A stretch of 17,442 nucleotides of DNA from Rickettsiales bacterium (GTDB lineage: Bacteria > Pseudomonadota > Alphaproteobacteria > Rickettsiales > Deianiraeaceae), in assembly GCA_947485035.1 (NCBI GenBank), contig CANKQN010000006.1, forward strand, positions 1 to 17,442, in the 5' to 3' direction. This document shows positions 1 to 6,886 of this stretch, piece after piece (positions within the stretch are counted from its first letter, which is position 1; each line of letters opens with the position of its first letter). The notes under the pieces were generated by a model. The model was not told the origin of the DNA. It worked only from the letters and a program-made list of their open reading frames with translations, and did not search any database. Made by a program: the position numbers and the translations under genes.

Positions 1-1628
1 GCAATAACTTTTGCATCAACTTTGTCTCCAACAGCAAATCTGCTTGTGCGTTGCTCAGATTTATCATAAGCAATATGCGATTTTCTGATTGATGTTTTGA
101 ATGTTTCAAGAATTGTAACAAAAATTTGAGTTTGGTCAAGAGATGTAACCGTGCAAGTAACAAGCGATCCAACTTTAAGTTGATCTTTGTATTTTTTGAA
201 CTCAGATTCTTGCATTTGTTTAACACCAAGTGCAATTCTTTGCTTTTCAACATCGCCACCAATGTATGAAACTGAAATTTTATCGCCAACTTTCATTTGT
301 TGAAGCTCGGTTTCGCCAGAAGAAGACCATGAGATATCAGAAACATGCAGAAGACCATTAATTCCACCGTCGATTGAAATAAATGCACCAAAGTTCATGA
401 TGTTTGTAATAACACCTTCAAGTTTGTCTCCAATTTTATGTGTTTCAACGAACGATTTCCAAGGGTTGGAGTTCATTTGTTTTAAACTTAGAGCAATACG
501 GTGCGAGTTAGTATCAACGCTTACAATGTGTGCGTCAATCATATCACCAACTGAAATGCTTTGCATAATTTCGTTGTATTTTTCTTTTGTCCAGCTAATT
601 TCTGAAACATGTATCAAGCCTTCAACATCTTTTTCAATTTCAAGGAAAATTCCGTAGTCGGTAATACCCGTAACTTTTCCTTTTATTGTTGAAGAAACTT
701 TGTATTTTTCCTCCAAGTATGACCAAGGGTTTTCAGTAAGTTGTTTCATTCCAAGGGAAATTCTTTGGGTTTCGTGATCGATTTTTATAACTTTCACTTT
801 CACTTTATCGCCTGTTTTAAGAACCTCAGATGGGTGAACGATTCTTGCCCATGTAATGTCGGCAATATGCAGTAGACCGTCCATTTTGTCAAGATCGATA
901 AACGCACCGTAGTTTGTGATATTTTTAACAATACCTTCAAGAACTTTTCCTTCTGAAATTTCTTCCAAGAATTGTGATTTGTTACCAGAACGCATGTGTT
1001 CAAGAACAGCACGACGAGATACAATTAATGACTTGAATTTTTCATCCATACTTAGAACTTTGAACTGTTGTTTTGTTCCAACAAGAGGCGAAACGTCATT
1101 CAACATTCTAATATCCAATTGACTTCCCGGAAGGAAAGCCACGATACCATCTGAATCATCTGATGCGTCGGAGTCGTCTGATGGACTTTTGAAATCGACA
1201 CAAAAACCACCTTTAATTCTTGCGAAAATTTTTCCTTTCACAGTGGTTCCGTTTGCGTAAGCTTCTGTTAGTTCTTTCCAAACTTTTTCACGAGCAACCT
1301 TGTAGCGACTTACTTTAAGAACAGCATCGTTTGTTTCAAATGATTCAATGTAGAATTCATATTCTTCGCCAACGCTCAAAATTGGTTCTTCACCAGATTT
1401 GTAAAATTCTTTATAACCAACAACACCTTCTGCTTTAAGTTTAAGATCTACGATTACAATATCCCTTTTCTTGTTGATTTCAAGGATTGTGCCTTTCACA
1501 ATTCTTGCATCTTCACTTGAAAATTTCATTGGTTGAAGATTAAGCTCGTGCTTGAATTCTTCGTATAGAGCTTGCTCAAACTCTGCAAATTTATCCTCTA
1601 ATTTGTATTGACTTTCTTGGTTATTCAT
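1..1628 (-). CDS. rpsA: 30S ribosomal protein S1 (3' end cut by window)
   Basis: S1 binds mRNA on the small ribosomal subunit and helps load it for initiation. The frame runs from an ATG at 1628 to the left edge without a stop, giving 542 codons. The usual length is about 555-570, so only the last 15-25 codons are missing. Six S1 (OB-fold) repeats follow one another, at roughly residues 40-105, 120-190, 205-275, 290-365, 380-450 and 465-535. The middle ones show the typical pattern NYGAFIDL...GLLHIADITW, then VxxIDxxxxRISLGMKQL, then NPW. The second repeat carries FLPGSQLDIR, as S1 proteins do. An odd Ser/Asp-rich stretch of about 13 residues (148-160, SPSDDSDASDDSD) sits just before it. No clear Shine-Dalgarno precedes the ATG. 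It is divergent from the yggS-type gene with an 87-bp gap. Family identification is certain. Confidence 0.97.
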   Translation of the reverse strand, partial: MNNQESQYKLEDKFAEFEQALYEEFKHELNLQPMKFSSEDARIVKGTILEINKKRDIVIVDLKLKAEGVVGYKEFYKSGEEPILSVGEEYEFYIESFETNDAVLKVSRYKVAREKVWKELTEAYANGTTVKGKIFARIKGGFCVDFKSPSDDSDASDDSDGIVAFLPGSQLDIRMLNDVSPLVGTKQQFKVLSMDEKFKSLIVSRRAVLEHMRSGNKSQFLEEISEGKVLEGIVKNITNYGAFIDLDKMDGLLHIADITWARIVHPSEVLKTGDKVKVKVIKIDHETQRISLGMKQLTENPWSYLEEKYKVSSTIKGKVTGITDYGIFLEIEKDVEGLIHVSEISWTKEKYNEIMQSISVGDMIDAHIVSVDTNSHRIALSLKQMNSNPWKSFVETHKIGDKLEGVITNIMNFGAFISIDGGINGLLHVSDISWSSSGETELQQMKVGDKISVSYIGGDVEKQRIALGVKQMQESEFKKYKDQLKVGSLVTCTVTSLDQTQIFVTILETFKTSIRKSHIAYDKSEQRTSRFAVGDKVDAKVI

Positions 1629-1644
1629 TGTTATTATTTTTTAA

Positions 1645-1666
1645 GTTAAAAACTTTAATTTTTAAC
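1645..1666. repeat. Inverted repeat in rpsA 5' leader
   Basis: A perfect 8-bp dyad, GTTAAAAA and TTTTTAAC, is separated by six bases (CTTTAA). It lies 17 bp upstream of the rpsA ATG in the rpsA/yggS divergent gap. It could be an operator or a weak leader hairpin used in S1 autoregulation. Its all-AT composition means chance is also possible. Confidence 0.4.
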
Positions 1667-1679
1667 ACAATAAAAAACT

Positions 1680-1685
1680 TATAAT
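1680..1685 (+). promoter_or_regulatory. Candidate -10 box for the yggS-type gene
   Basis: A perfect TATAAT lies 30 bp upstream of the ATG at 1716, which would give a leader of about 24 nt. No good -35 is seen at 16-18 bp; the best is a weak TTAATT at 1655. AT-rich DNA yields such boxes by chance, so support is modest. Confidence 0.4.
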
Positions 1686-1715
1686 TTAAAAATCAAGGAA
1701 AATAATTTCATTATT

Positions 1716-2342
1716 ATGCAAAAAGTTCTGGAACAATATAATATTGTAAAAAATCAAACGCCGCTAAGTACGGTTTTAACACTTGTAACCAAAAAACAGA
1801 CCATGGAAACAATCACTCCCATCATTGAACTTGGTCATAAAAACTTCGCCGAAAACTACATTCAAGAGGCAAAAGACAAGTGGGCAAATATTTCCGGCGT
1901 GAACTTAAAACTGATTGGGCATCTTCAATCGAACAAAATTAAGGAAGCTCTTGCTTTGTTTGACGAAATTCACACAGTTGACCGCCTTGATTTAGCCATA
2001 AAAATCCATAAAAATTTAATGCCTCAAACCAAAACAAAAGTGTTTTATGCCCAAATTAATATTGGTTTTGAACCACAAAAATCTGGAATATCCCCAGACG
2101 ATTTCGCAGAATTTCTTGACCACTGTCCGCTGGAAATATCAGGTATTATGTGCATTCCACCCGAAGGCGTTGAACCTTCACCCTATTTTAAAAAAATTGT
2201 TGAAATTGCGAAATTTACCAGCGAAAAACTGGGAAAACGCTTGAAAATTAGCATGGGAATGAGTGGTGATTTTCAAACGGCGATAAAGTTTGGCAGCGAT
2301 GAAATTCGTGTTGGTTCTGCAATTTTTGGTGCAAGAATTTAA
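1716..2342 (+). CDS. yggS: YggS-family PLP homeostasis protein
   Basis: This is a cytosolic, single-domain alanine-racemase-like TIM barrel that carries pyridoxal 5'-phosphate and buffers vitamin B6 and amino-acid pools. It has no known catalytic activity. The N-terminus shows the PLP-lysine strand as TLVTKK (K26 is the likely PLP lysine; the family usually has VSK), followed by the FAENYIQEAKDKW segment, matching the family FGENYVQE. Next come LIGHLQSNK and VDRLD. The C-terminus has the phosphate-binding signature SMGMSGDF, AIKFGSDEIRVGSAIFG. At 208 aa it is slightly shorter than the usual 220-235, mostly at the N-terminus. The ATG at 1716 follows an AT-rich leader. It faces the KpsS-like gene convergently with a 16-bp gap. 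Family assignment is firm. Confidence 0.95.
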   Translation: MQKVLEQYNIVKNQTPLSTVLTLVTKKQTMETITPIIELGHKNFAENYIQEAKDKWANISGVNLKLIGHLQSNKIKEALALFDEIHTVDRLDLAIKIHKNLMPQTKTKVFYAQINIGFEPQKSGISPDDFAEFLDHCPLEISGIMCIPPEGVEPSPYFKKIVEIAKFTSEKLGKRLKISMGMSGDFQTAIKFGSDEIRVGSAIFGARI

Positions 2343-2358
2343 CATTTTTCGCACCATT

Positions 2359-3447
2359 TTATTCAACCGTTGGCATAGTGTTAATGATAATATTTTTGGC
2401 ATCATCCAATGTTGGCTGCAATGTGTTTGAACAGAAAATTGTGAAATAAGTTTGAACAAATGCGATGTATTTATATGCCAAGTCTGCATCAAATTCGAAT
2501 GTGTCAAGCTTATCAATTGCGTTGAAAAGCTCTTCTTCGGAAGTTACGGGAATTGTCAAACCTTCCATTGCGTAAAACGCATTTCCAAGGACAATCACCG
2601 GCTTATTAAATTCAAAACCGTAAAGTGCTTTGTGTGAATTTACGGTAATTATTGCTTTTGCATTTGGGACGAACTGCTCGAAACCGTCATCAAGGAACGA
2701 TATGTTTTCTTCATCTTGAAAATGATAGTTTGAGTGAAATATTACGAATTGATAATTCAGATGCTCCTTTGCAAGGGTTGCAATTATTGTGAGCAAATAT
2801 TTATGACTTTTCACAAACGGAGAATTTACCAAAATTTCGACAGAATCCTCTGGTTGCATTATCACAAGAATGATATTATCCGCTTTGTTTTCAACCTCAA
2901 CAGATTGTTCAACTTGAAGATTTTTGAAAAATTCAGGGTTTCGTGGCAAAGAGTTTTGGAATCGTGTGGCGTTGGAATCGATAAACAGCATATCATTGCG
3001 ATACCCCTCGTGCAGAATTTTTACATCAATTTTCAAGTTATGAGCAGCAACAATGCAGGCAATATGCGAAATAGAGTTGTCGTCCTTAACATAAAGAACA
3101 TCAATGTTGTATTTGCGAAGATACGCATACGATTTGATAAAGTGCATTTTGGCTAGGCAGTCAAAATAGAATTTGGTAAAAAATTTGTTTGGCTTTGTGT
3201 GTGTATGTTTTAAAAAACCGTATTGCGACATATACGCAACCAAGTCGTATTCAATGTTTTTTTGAACGGCGAAAATCCATTCAAGAACGAAAAAATTGGT
3301 TACTCTGCGAAAAAACGGGCGAACTTTGTCCGCAAGTTCACTTGCTGCACAGTCGTACAATTCCTTCATAAAAGCTTCGTCGCTTTCATTTGCGGAGAGA
3401 AACATTGCGTTGATTTTCTTGCTCTTTTTTTCTTTTTTGGAAAACAT
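2359..3447 (-). CDS. KpsS/LipB-like capsule polysaccharide protein (Capsule_synth type)
   Basis: This 362-aa protein resembles the KpsS/KpsC family, whose members are beta-Kdo transferases that build the lipid-linked primer of group 2 capsules at the inner face of the membrane. Visible family features in order are LHEGY (145-149), NSLPRNPEFF (165-174; family xSLPRxxxFY), an IMQPEDS strand (197-202) followed by SPF (209-211), and the C-terminal ITVNSHKALYG (267-277) with PVIVLGNAFY (283-292). The usual Lys-Pro-His-Pro-like motif appears as FHSNYH (237-242), so the HP pair is altered. The N-terminal 60 residues are Lys-rich then hydrophobic, without a signal peptide. Its ATG overlaps the coq7 stop by one base (TGATG), implying coupled translation. 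No other capsule gene is present here. Family membership is likely; exact substrate and activity are unknown. Confidence 0.72.
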   Translation of the reverse strand: MFSKKEKKSKKINAMFLSANESDEAFMKELYDCAASELADKVRPFFRRVTNFFVLEWIFAVQKNIEYDLVAYMSQYGFLKHTHTKPNKFFTKFYFDCLAKMHFIKSYAYLRKYNIDVLYVKDDNSISHIACIVAAHNLKIDVKILHEGYRNDMLFIDSNATRFQNSLPRNPEFFKNLQVEQSVEVENKADNIILVIMQPEDSVEILVNSPFVKSHKYLLTIIATLAKEHLNYQFVIFHSNYHFQDEENISFLDDGFEQFVPNAKAIITVNSHKALYGFEFNKPVIVLGNAFYAMEGLTIPVTSEEELFNAIDKLDTFEFDADLAYKYIAFVQTYFTIFCSNTLQPTLDDAKNIIINTMPTVE

Positions 3448-4031
3448 CAGATTTTTTCGGAAATAATTACTGCGGTTTTTGTAAATGCCTTCATTATTAA
3501 AAATGGAAGGAGTTGCATCTGGGAATTTTTTTCACCCGTGTGTTTATGTTCAATTTCTTCTTGCATGAAGATTTTTATTTTTTCAAGAAGTTCTTCAATC
3601 TTTTCTTTATTTTGTGAAATGAAGGAATCGTGTTCGTTGTGATATTTCAGAATATCTTCAAGTTGTGAAATTTGCTGTGCGTAGTGTTCCTCAATAACCG
3701 TTTCAACCGCCTGTGTGCAAAGCATTGCAAGTTCTGGCGACCTTTTCGCCGTAACCCCACCCATAACAGAGGCGAGGCGTTTCCAAACTGGCAAAAAAAC
3801 CGTCTGTGGAACGCTCATTTCCTTGGAAATTTGTTTGAAAAATTCAAAATGCTGAATTTCGCCGTCAAGCATTTCTTCAAGAATCTCCTTATTTTGCGTG
3901 GAATTCTTAATTTGTGTGTTATAAATTTCCACCGCTCCCATTTCGCCTGCGAAATCAACGCGAATCATTGCTTTTATATTGCTTTCAAAATCTTTTGCAA
4001 AAAGGTGGGAATGTGAACGAGTGTGCGACAT
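3447..4031 (-). CDS. coq7: COQ7-type 3-demethoxyubiquinol hydroxylase
   Basis: It catalyses the penultimate step of ubiquinone synthesis, hydroxylating the C6 position of the demethoxyubiquinol ring at the membrane surface. It is a di-iron carboxylate enzyme, and all six ligands are visible: E30 (in RVDFAGEMGA), E58 and H61 (EIQH), E110 (AVETVIEEHY), and E159 and H162 (EIEH). The 194-aa length is close to the bacterial and mitochondrial COQ7 enzymes (about 170-220). A short His/Ser-rich N-terminus (SHTRSHSH) precedes the domain. It lies 12 bp after the unknown 111-aa gene and overlaps the next gene by one base, so all three are likely co-transcribed. In this window ubiquinone would serve NuoJ-containing complex I and the cytochrome bd oxidase. 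Confidence 0.95.
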   Translation of the reverse strand: MSHTRSHSHLFAKDFESNIKAMIRVDFAGEMGAVEIYNTQIKNSTQNKEILEEMLDGEIQHFEFFKQISKEMSVPQTVFLPVWKRLASVMGGVTAKRSPELAMLCTQAVETVIEEHYAQQISQLEDILKYHNEHDSFISQNKEKIEELLEKIKIFMQEEIEHKHTGEKNSQMQLLPFLIMKAFTKTAVIISEKI

Positions 4032-4043
4032 ATTTAATTACAA

Positions 4044-4379
4044 TTATTGTCCTTTGCTTGGAGACGATATACCTTGGTTGGTTTTCCTATCGGCAAGGGA
4101 TTGATCAGCGTTGATTTTAACTTGGTTGCTAATTTCTTGCATGCCCTTCAGTCCATTAAGTTCACCACCTGGTGCAATCGATTTTATAAGCGTGCCTTTG
4201 TCAATGAAATCACTAATTTTTATGTCAACCCCTTCGCCAACTATTTTGCCGCCAATGCCTTGCGTTCCTTGCTGTTCTTTTACAAACCCTATTGCATTAA
4301 GACTTCCAGCCGGTGCTTGCTTTGCGGAATTTTCTGCTTGTGAAAGTGCTTGCTGAAGTGCTGGGTTCATTTCTGACAT
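4044..4379 (-). CDS. Hypothetical protein, 111 aa
   Basis: I do not recognise this protein. It is Gln/Gly/Ser/Lys-rich, with no Cys, Trp, Tyr or His, no signal peptide and no membrane segment. The N-terminal 30 residues (ALQQALSQAENSAKQ) look helical. A middle part with IGGKIVGEGVDIKISDFIDKG and a Ser/Lys/Gln-rich tail follow. It is probably small, soluble and partly disordered. It heads the unit with coq7 (12-bp gap). The ATG at 4379 has AAGGA only one base upstream; an in-frame ATG at 4370 (Met4) would place that AAGGA 10 bases away and may be the real start. The codon usage resembles its neighbours and the spacing supports a real gene, but no function can be given. Confidence 0.7.
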   Translation of the reverse strand: MSEMNPALQQALSQAENSAKQAPAGSLNAIGFVKEQQGTQGIGGKIVGEGVDIKISDFIDKGTLIKSIAPGGELNGLKGMQEISNQVKINADQSLADRKTNQGISSPSKGQ

Positions 4380-4380
4380 A

Positions 4381-4438
4381 TCCTTGAAAATATAATTTAT
4401 AACAAACCATATTTTCCCGTTTTATAAAATTTCAAGGA
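4381..4438. repeat. Inverted repeat TCCTTGAAA / TTTCAAGGA between divergent genes
   Basis: Perfect 9-bp arms (4381-4389 and 4430-4438), separated by 40 bp, fill the divergent gap between the 111-aa gene and bioA. The left arm touches the minus-strand start. The right arm ends six bases before the TTGACA of bioA. The same core (TCAAGGAAAAT) also occurs at 1693-1703 upstream of the yggS-type gene. It may be a shared operator or two ribosome-binding-like sites in opposite orientation. Confidence 0.45.
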
Positions 4439-4444
4439 AAATGT

Positions 4445-4471
4445 TTGACAAAAAATTTATTATTATATATT
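4445..4471 (+). promoter_or_regulatory. Candidate sigma70-like promoter for bioA
   Basis: A perfect -35 TTGACA (4445-4450) is followed 15 bp later by TATATT (4466-4471). The predicted transcription start would be about 4478-4480, downstream of the ATG at 4475 and 13-15 nt before the ATG at 4493. This argues for a very short leader or for use of the second ATG. Confidence 0.5.
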
Positions 4472-4474
4472 CAT

Positions 4475-5755
4475 ATGAAAAAAGTTGGAAGTATGAACAG
4501 TAACAACGGTAAAATTAGCGGAAGCTATAATAGTAACATTTGGCCGCCATATTTTGGTGGAAATAATAAACAAGAAAGGATTAATATTGTGAAAACTGCT
4601 GGCTCGTTTATTTTTGATGATGCAGAAAATAAGATATTTGATGGAATTTCCTCTTGGTGGTCGGTCTGTCATGGATACAACCACCCGCATATTGTTTCGC
4701 AAATGAAGAAATGCCTTGAAACAATGCCCCATATTATGTTTGCGGGAATTACTCACAATTATGCGGAAAAGCTTGCAAAACAACTTTGTGATTTTTCCTT
4801 TGGTAACTTCCAAAAAACATTTTTTTGCGATTCCGGTTCCGTCGCAATTGAAGTTGCACTGAAAATGTCTCTTCAATATTGGCAGGCGTTGAACAAACCG
4901 CAGAAAAAGTACATTCTTTCGTTTTCGGGGTGTTATCACGGGGAAACATTTATGTCAGCAGGCATTTCCAGCGATGAAACCACCTATCTTTCACAATACA
5001 CAAACAACATTTTAAATGTGAAATTGCCGAAAAATTCGCAAGAAATTACCGATTTTGAAGAGTTCATTGCAAAGAATCATAAGCATATTGCTTGTTCAAT
5101 AATTGAACCACTAGTTCAAGGAGCAGCAGGCTTGAAGTTTTATTCCGTCGAAATTTTGCGTAAAATTTTTGAGATTATCAAGAAGCACGAAATTTTATTT
5201 ATTGACGATGAATGTGCGATGGGATTTTACAGGACGGGTCGCCGTTTTGCCTATGACCATGCGGAAATAAAACCGGATATTACCTGTATTGGAAAAGCAT
5301 TCACAGGCGGGCACATTTCCCTTGCCGGTGTTTGCACGAGTAATGAAATTTTCAACGCAATTTGCAATGATGGTTACTTTCGTCACGGACCAACATTCAT
5401 GGCAAATCCACTTGCGTGTTCTGCGGCGTCTGCTTCAATTGATATTTTCAACGAATTTAATTATTTGAATCATATCAAAAAAATTACATCAATTTTCGAA
5501 CAATCACAAGCTTCGTTGAGGGGTGCGTTGAATTTGGAGCCTCGTGTTTTTGGCGCAATACTTGCCGTGGAAATAAATGTTCAAAACACATTTGTGAAAA
5601 GCTACATTAAAGAAAATGCCGGAAAATTCAAACTGTGGGTTCGCCCAATTGGGAACACACTATACCTAATTCCACCGCTAAATTCTGAAATTGAGGATTT
5701 AGAAAAGGCGCTTCAATCATTTGAAATTATCGTGAAGAATTTGCATAATTTATGA
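4475..5755 (+). CDS. bioA: Adenosylmethionine-8-amino-7-oxononanoate aminotransferase
   Basis: This class III PLP aminotransferase converts KAPA to DAPA in biotin synthesis, normally using S-adenosylmethionine as amino donor. From the ATG at 4475 it has 426 aa, the usual length. The key residues are visible: the paired Trp of SSWWSVCHGYNHP (W61, W62; E. coli W52, W53), CDSGSVAIEVALK, CYHGE (Y154), IIEPLVQGA, the PLP-nitrogen Asp in IDDE (D245), the Schiff-base Lys in CIGKAFTGG (K274), and HGPTFMANPLAC. The WW pair separates BioA from other class III transaminases. The loop CAMGFYRTG replaces the common IATGFGRTG. The start is uncertain: ATG 4475 and ATG 4493 are both in frame, and the promoter position favours 4493. 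No other biotin gene is in the window, so the pathway genes are scattered or incomplete. Confidence 0.96.
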   Translation: MKKVGSMNSNNGKISGSYNSNIWPPYFGGNNKQERINIVKTAGSFIFDDAENKIFDGISSWWSVCHGYNHPHIVSQMKKCLETMPHIMFAGITHNYAEKLAKQLCDFSFGNFQKTFFCDSGSVAIEVALKMSLQYWQALNKPQKKYILSFSGCYHGETFMSAGISSDETTYLSQYTNNILNVKLPKNSQEITDFEEFIAKNHKHIACSIIEPLVQGAAGLKFYSVEILRKIFEIIKKHEILFIDDECAMGFYRTGRRFAYDHAEIKPDITCIGKAFTGGHISLAGVCTSNEIFNAICNDGYFRHGPTFMANPLACSAASASIDIFNEFNYLNHIKKITSIFEQSQASLRGALNLEPRVFGAILAVEINVQNTFVKSYIKENAGKFKLWVRPIGNTLYLIPPLNSEIEDLEKALQSFEIIVKNLHNL

Positions 5756-5774
5756 TTTTTTCTTTTTTAATTGT

Positions 5775-5794
5775 TGTTATATCACAGTATAACA
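5775..5794. repeat. Perfect dyad TGTTATA-N6-TATAACA
   Basis: Seven-base arms (5775-5781 and 5788-5794) flank TCACAG, 20 bp after the bioA stop. The size and symmetry suit a dimeric repressor site, but no regulator is identifiable. The same first 15 bases recur with two mismatches at 5891. Confidence 0.45.
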
Positions 5795-5890
5795 CTGAAA
5801 ATTTAGAAAGAGGCAAGAAACCAATCTTGACAAGCTTTTATAGCGGTTTTTTGCGTTTGAATGTGTGTTGCAAAGATTTTTTTACCAAAT

Positions 5891-5920
5891 TGTTATATTA
5901 CTGTAATACTACACTATAAC
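5891..5920. repeat. Second TGTTATA ... TATAAC dyad with nested palindrome
   Basis: Arms TGTTATA (5891-5897) and TATAAC (5915-5920) enclose 17 bases containing the palindrome ATTAC-T-GTAAT (5897-5907). Positions 5891-5905 match 5775-5789 at 13 of 15 bases, so the two sites are related. It lies 38 bp upstream of the TTGACA of the ispA promoter. Confidence 0.42.
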
Positions 5921-5957
5921 GCTTCATGGAAATAATATGCGGTTTTGAAAATCTTCC

Positions 5958-5989
5958 TTGACAAATTATTTTTTTATTTTATTTATATT
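5958..5989 (+). promoter_or_regulatory. Candidate promoter of ispA-ybaB-holC
   Basis: A perfect TTGACA (5958-5963) precedes the TTG/GTG start region by about 45 bp. The best -10 is TATATT (5984-5989), at a rather long 20-bp spacing. TTTATA at 5982 gives 18 bp. The expected leader is only about 10 nt. Confidence 0.42.
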
Positions 5990-6006
5990 TCAAATATTTT
6001 ATTTTT

Positions 6007-6885
6007 GTGAAGGAATTGCTGAACATACACGAAAATCTGCTGGAATTTCAAAACTGGCTTGAACCACACATTGAAGAACGCATTCAAAAATTGCCTGAAA
6101 ATGACGATGGTCAAATTCGCATAAAAAACGCAATAATTCACTCGCTTCTTGGTGGTGGTAAAAGAATTCGTGCCTTTATAATAACGCAATCTTGCGAAAT
6201 TTATGGCATTGAAAAGGAAAATATAATACCTCTGTTGGTTGCCATTGAAATGGTTCATTGCTACTCCCTAATTCACGACGACCTTCCCTGCGTTGACAAT
6301 TCCGATACTCGTCGTGGTAAAAAATCTTTGCACAAACAATTCGATGAAGCAACCGCTCTTTTAACGGGAAATGCCTTAATGAGCATGGCTTTTGATGAAA
6401 TTCTTGCGAATAATTTTGAGATTGAAAACCGCGTGAAAATCTCGCTACTAAAACACCTTTCTCATGCAATTGGATACTTTGGCATGATGTCTGGACAAAT
6501 GCTCGACCTAATCATCGTCAACCAAAGAACCGCCAAAACCGAGGAATTCATTCATATGAACAAGTTGAAAACCGGTGAACTTTTCGCATTCTGTATGGCT
6601 TCCGGTGCAATTTTTAATCAGAATATTGAAGACTATAAATCGCTTGCACACATTGGTTACGATATAGGATACATATTTCAAATTGCAGATGATATCATCG
6701 ATATCGCGCAAGATCCAGACTCACATGAATCCTTTGCGAAAAAGGCTTTTATCGACCACCTCGGCGGAAGTCAAGAGGCAAAAAACCACTTGATAATTAT
6801 TGCAAAGCAAATAAAACACGCAGTTGCAAAATTTTCAAAAACAGAAGTAATGCCATTATTAATAGACTATATTATTACACAGTAA
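6007..6885 (+). CDS. ispA: Farnesyl/polyprenyl diphosphate synthase (IspA type)
   Basis: This short-chain trans-prenyltransferase condenses isopentenyl diphosphate with allylic primers to make farnesyl (possibly geranylgeranyl) diphosphate, feeding ubiquinone tails and undecaprenyl carrier. At 292 aa it fits IspA. The first Asp-rich motif is DDLPCVDNSDTRRG (D91, D92, D97), with the two-residue insertion of bacterial FPP synthases. GGGKRIRAF binds diphosphate. The second motif is QIADDIIDIAQD (D228, D229, D232). The usual GDAL is GNAL here (LLTGNALMSMAF). The GTG start at 6007 has no Shine-Dalgarno. It is followed one base later by the YbaB-like gene, forming an operon with holC. Product chain length cannot be read from sequence alone. 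Confidence 0.92.
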   Translation: MKELLNIHENLLEFQNWLEPHIEERIQKLPENDDGQIRIKNAIIHSLLGGGKRIRAFIITQSCEIYGIEKENIIPLLVAIEMVHCYSLIHDDLPCVDNSDTRRGKKSLHKQFDEATALLTGNALMSMAFDEILANNFEIENRVKISLLKHLSHAIGYFGMMSGQMLDLIIVNQRTAKTEEFIHMNKLKTGELFAFCMASGAIFNQNIEDYKSLAHIGYDIGYIFQIADDIIDIAQDPDSHESFAKKAFIDHLGGSQEAKNHLIIIAKQIKHAVAKFSKTEVMPLLIDYIITQ

Positions 6886-6886
6886 A

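Larger units (their letters stand above)
5756..6006. other. 251-bp non-coding gap with paired TGTTATA dyads
   Basis: No open frame, tRNA or convincing terminator is seen here. The gap holds two dyads (entered separately) built on the same TGTTATA half-site, about 116 bp apart, an unpaired TTGACA at 5827, and the candidate ispA promoter at its right end. It is one of the two longest gaps in the window (the other follows lnt). It may be a regulatory region for the downstream operon, or hold an unrecognised small RNA. Confidence 0.4.

Noticed and set aside
397..1122. Open frames antisense to rpsA on the plus strand
   Set aside because: They mirror the S1 coding frame, whose conserved S1 repeats fully explain the region; the mirrored peptides have no recognisable pattern.
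1641..1666. CtrA binding site (TTAA-N7-TTAA) in the rpsA leader
   Set aside because: Several TTAA words are present but none at the required 7-base spacing.
2734..4114. Several 60-140-codon plus-strand frames opposite the capsule-type and coq7 genes
   Set aside because: Cys/Phe/Arg-rich shadow peptides without start context; the minus-strand frames carry the family motifs and all six di-iron ligands.
4380..4474. BirA or BioR operator for bioA
   Set aside because: Neither the TTGTAAACC/GGTTTACAA dyad nor the TTATMKATAA box is present; the dyad seen is a different sequence.
5827..5855. TTGACA at 5827 as a further promoter
   Set aside because: No acceptable -10 element at 15-19 bp and no nearby start codon with an open frame.
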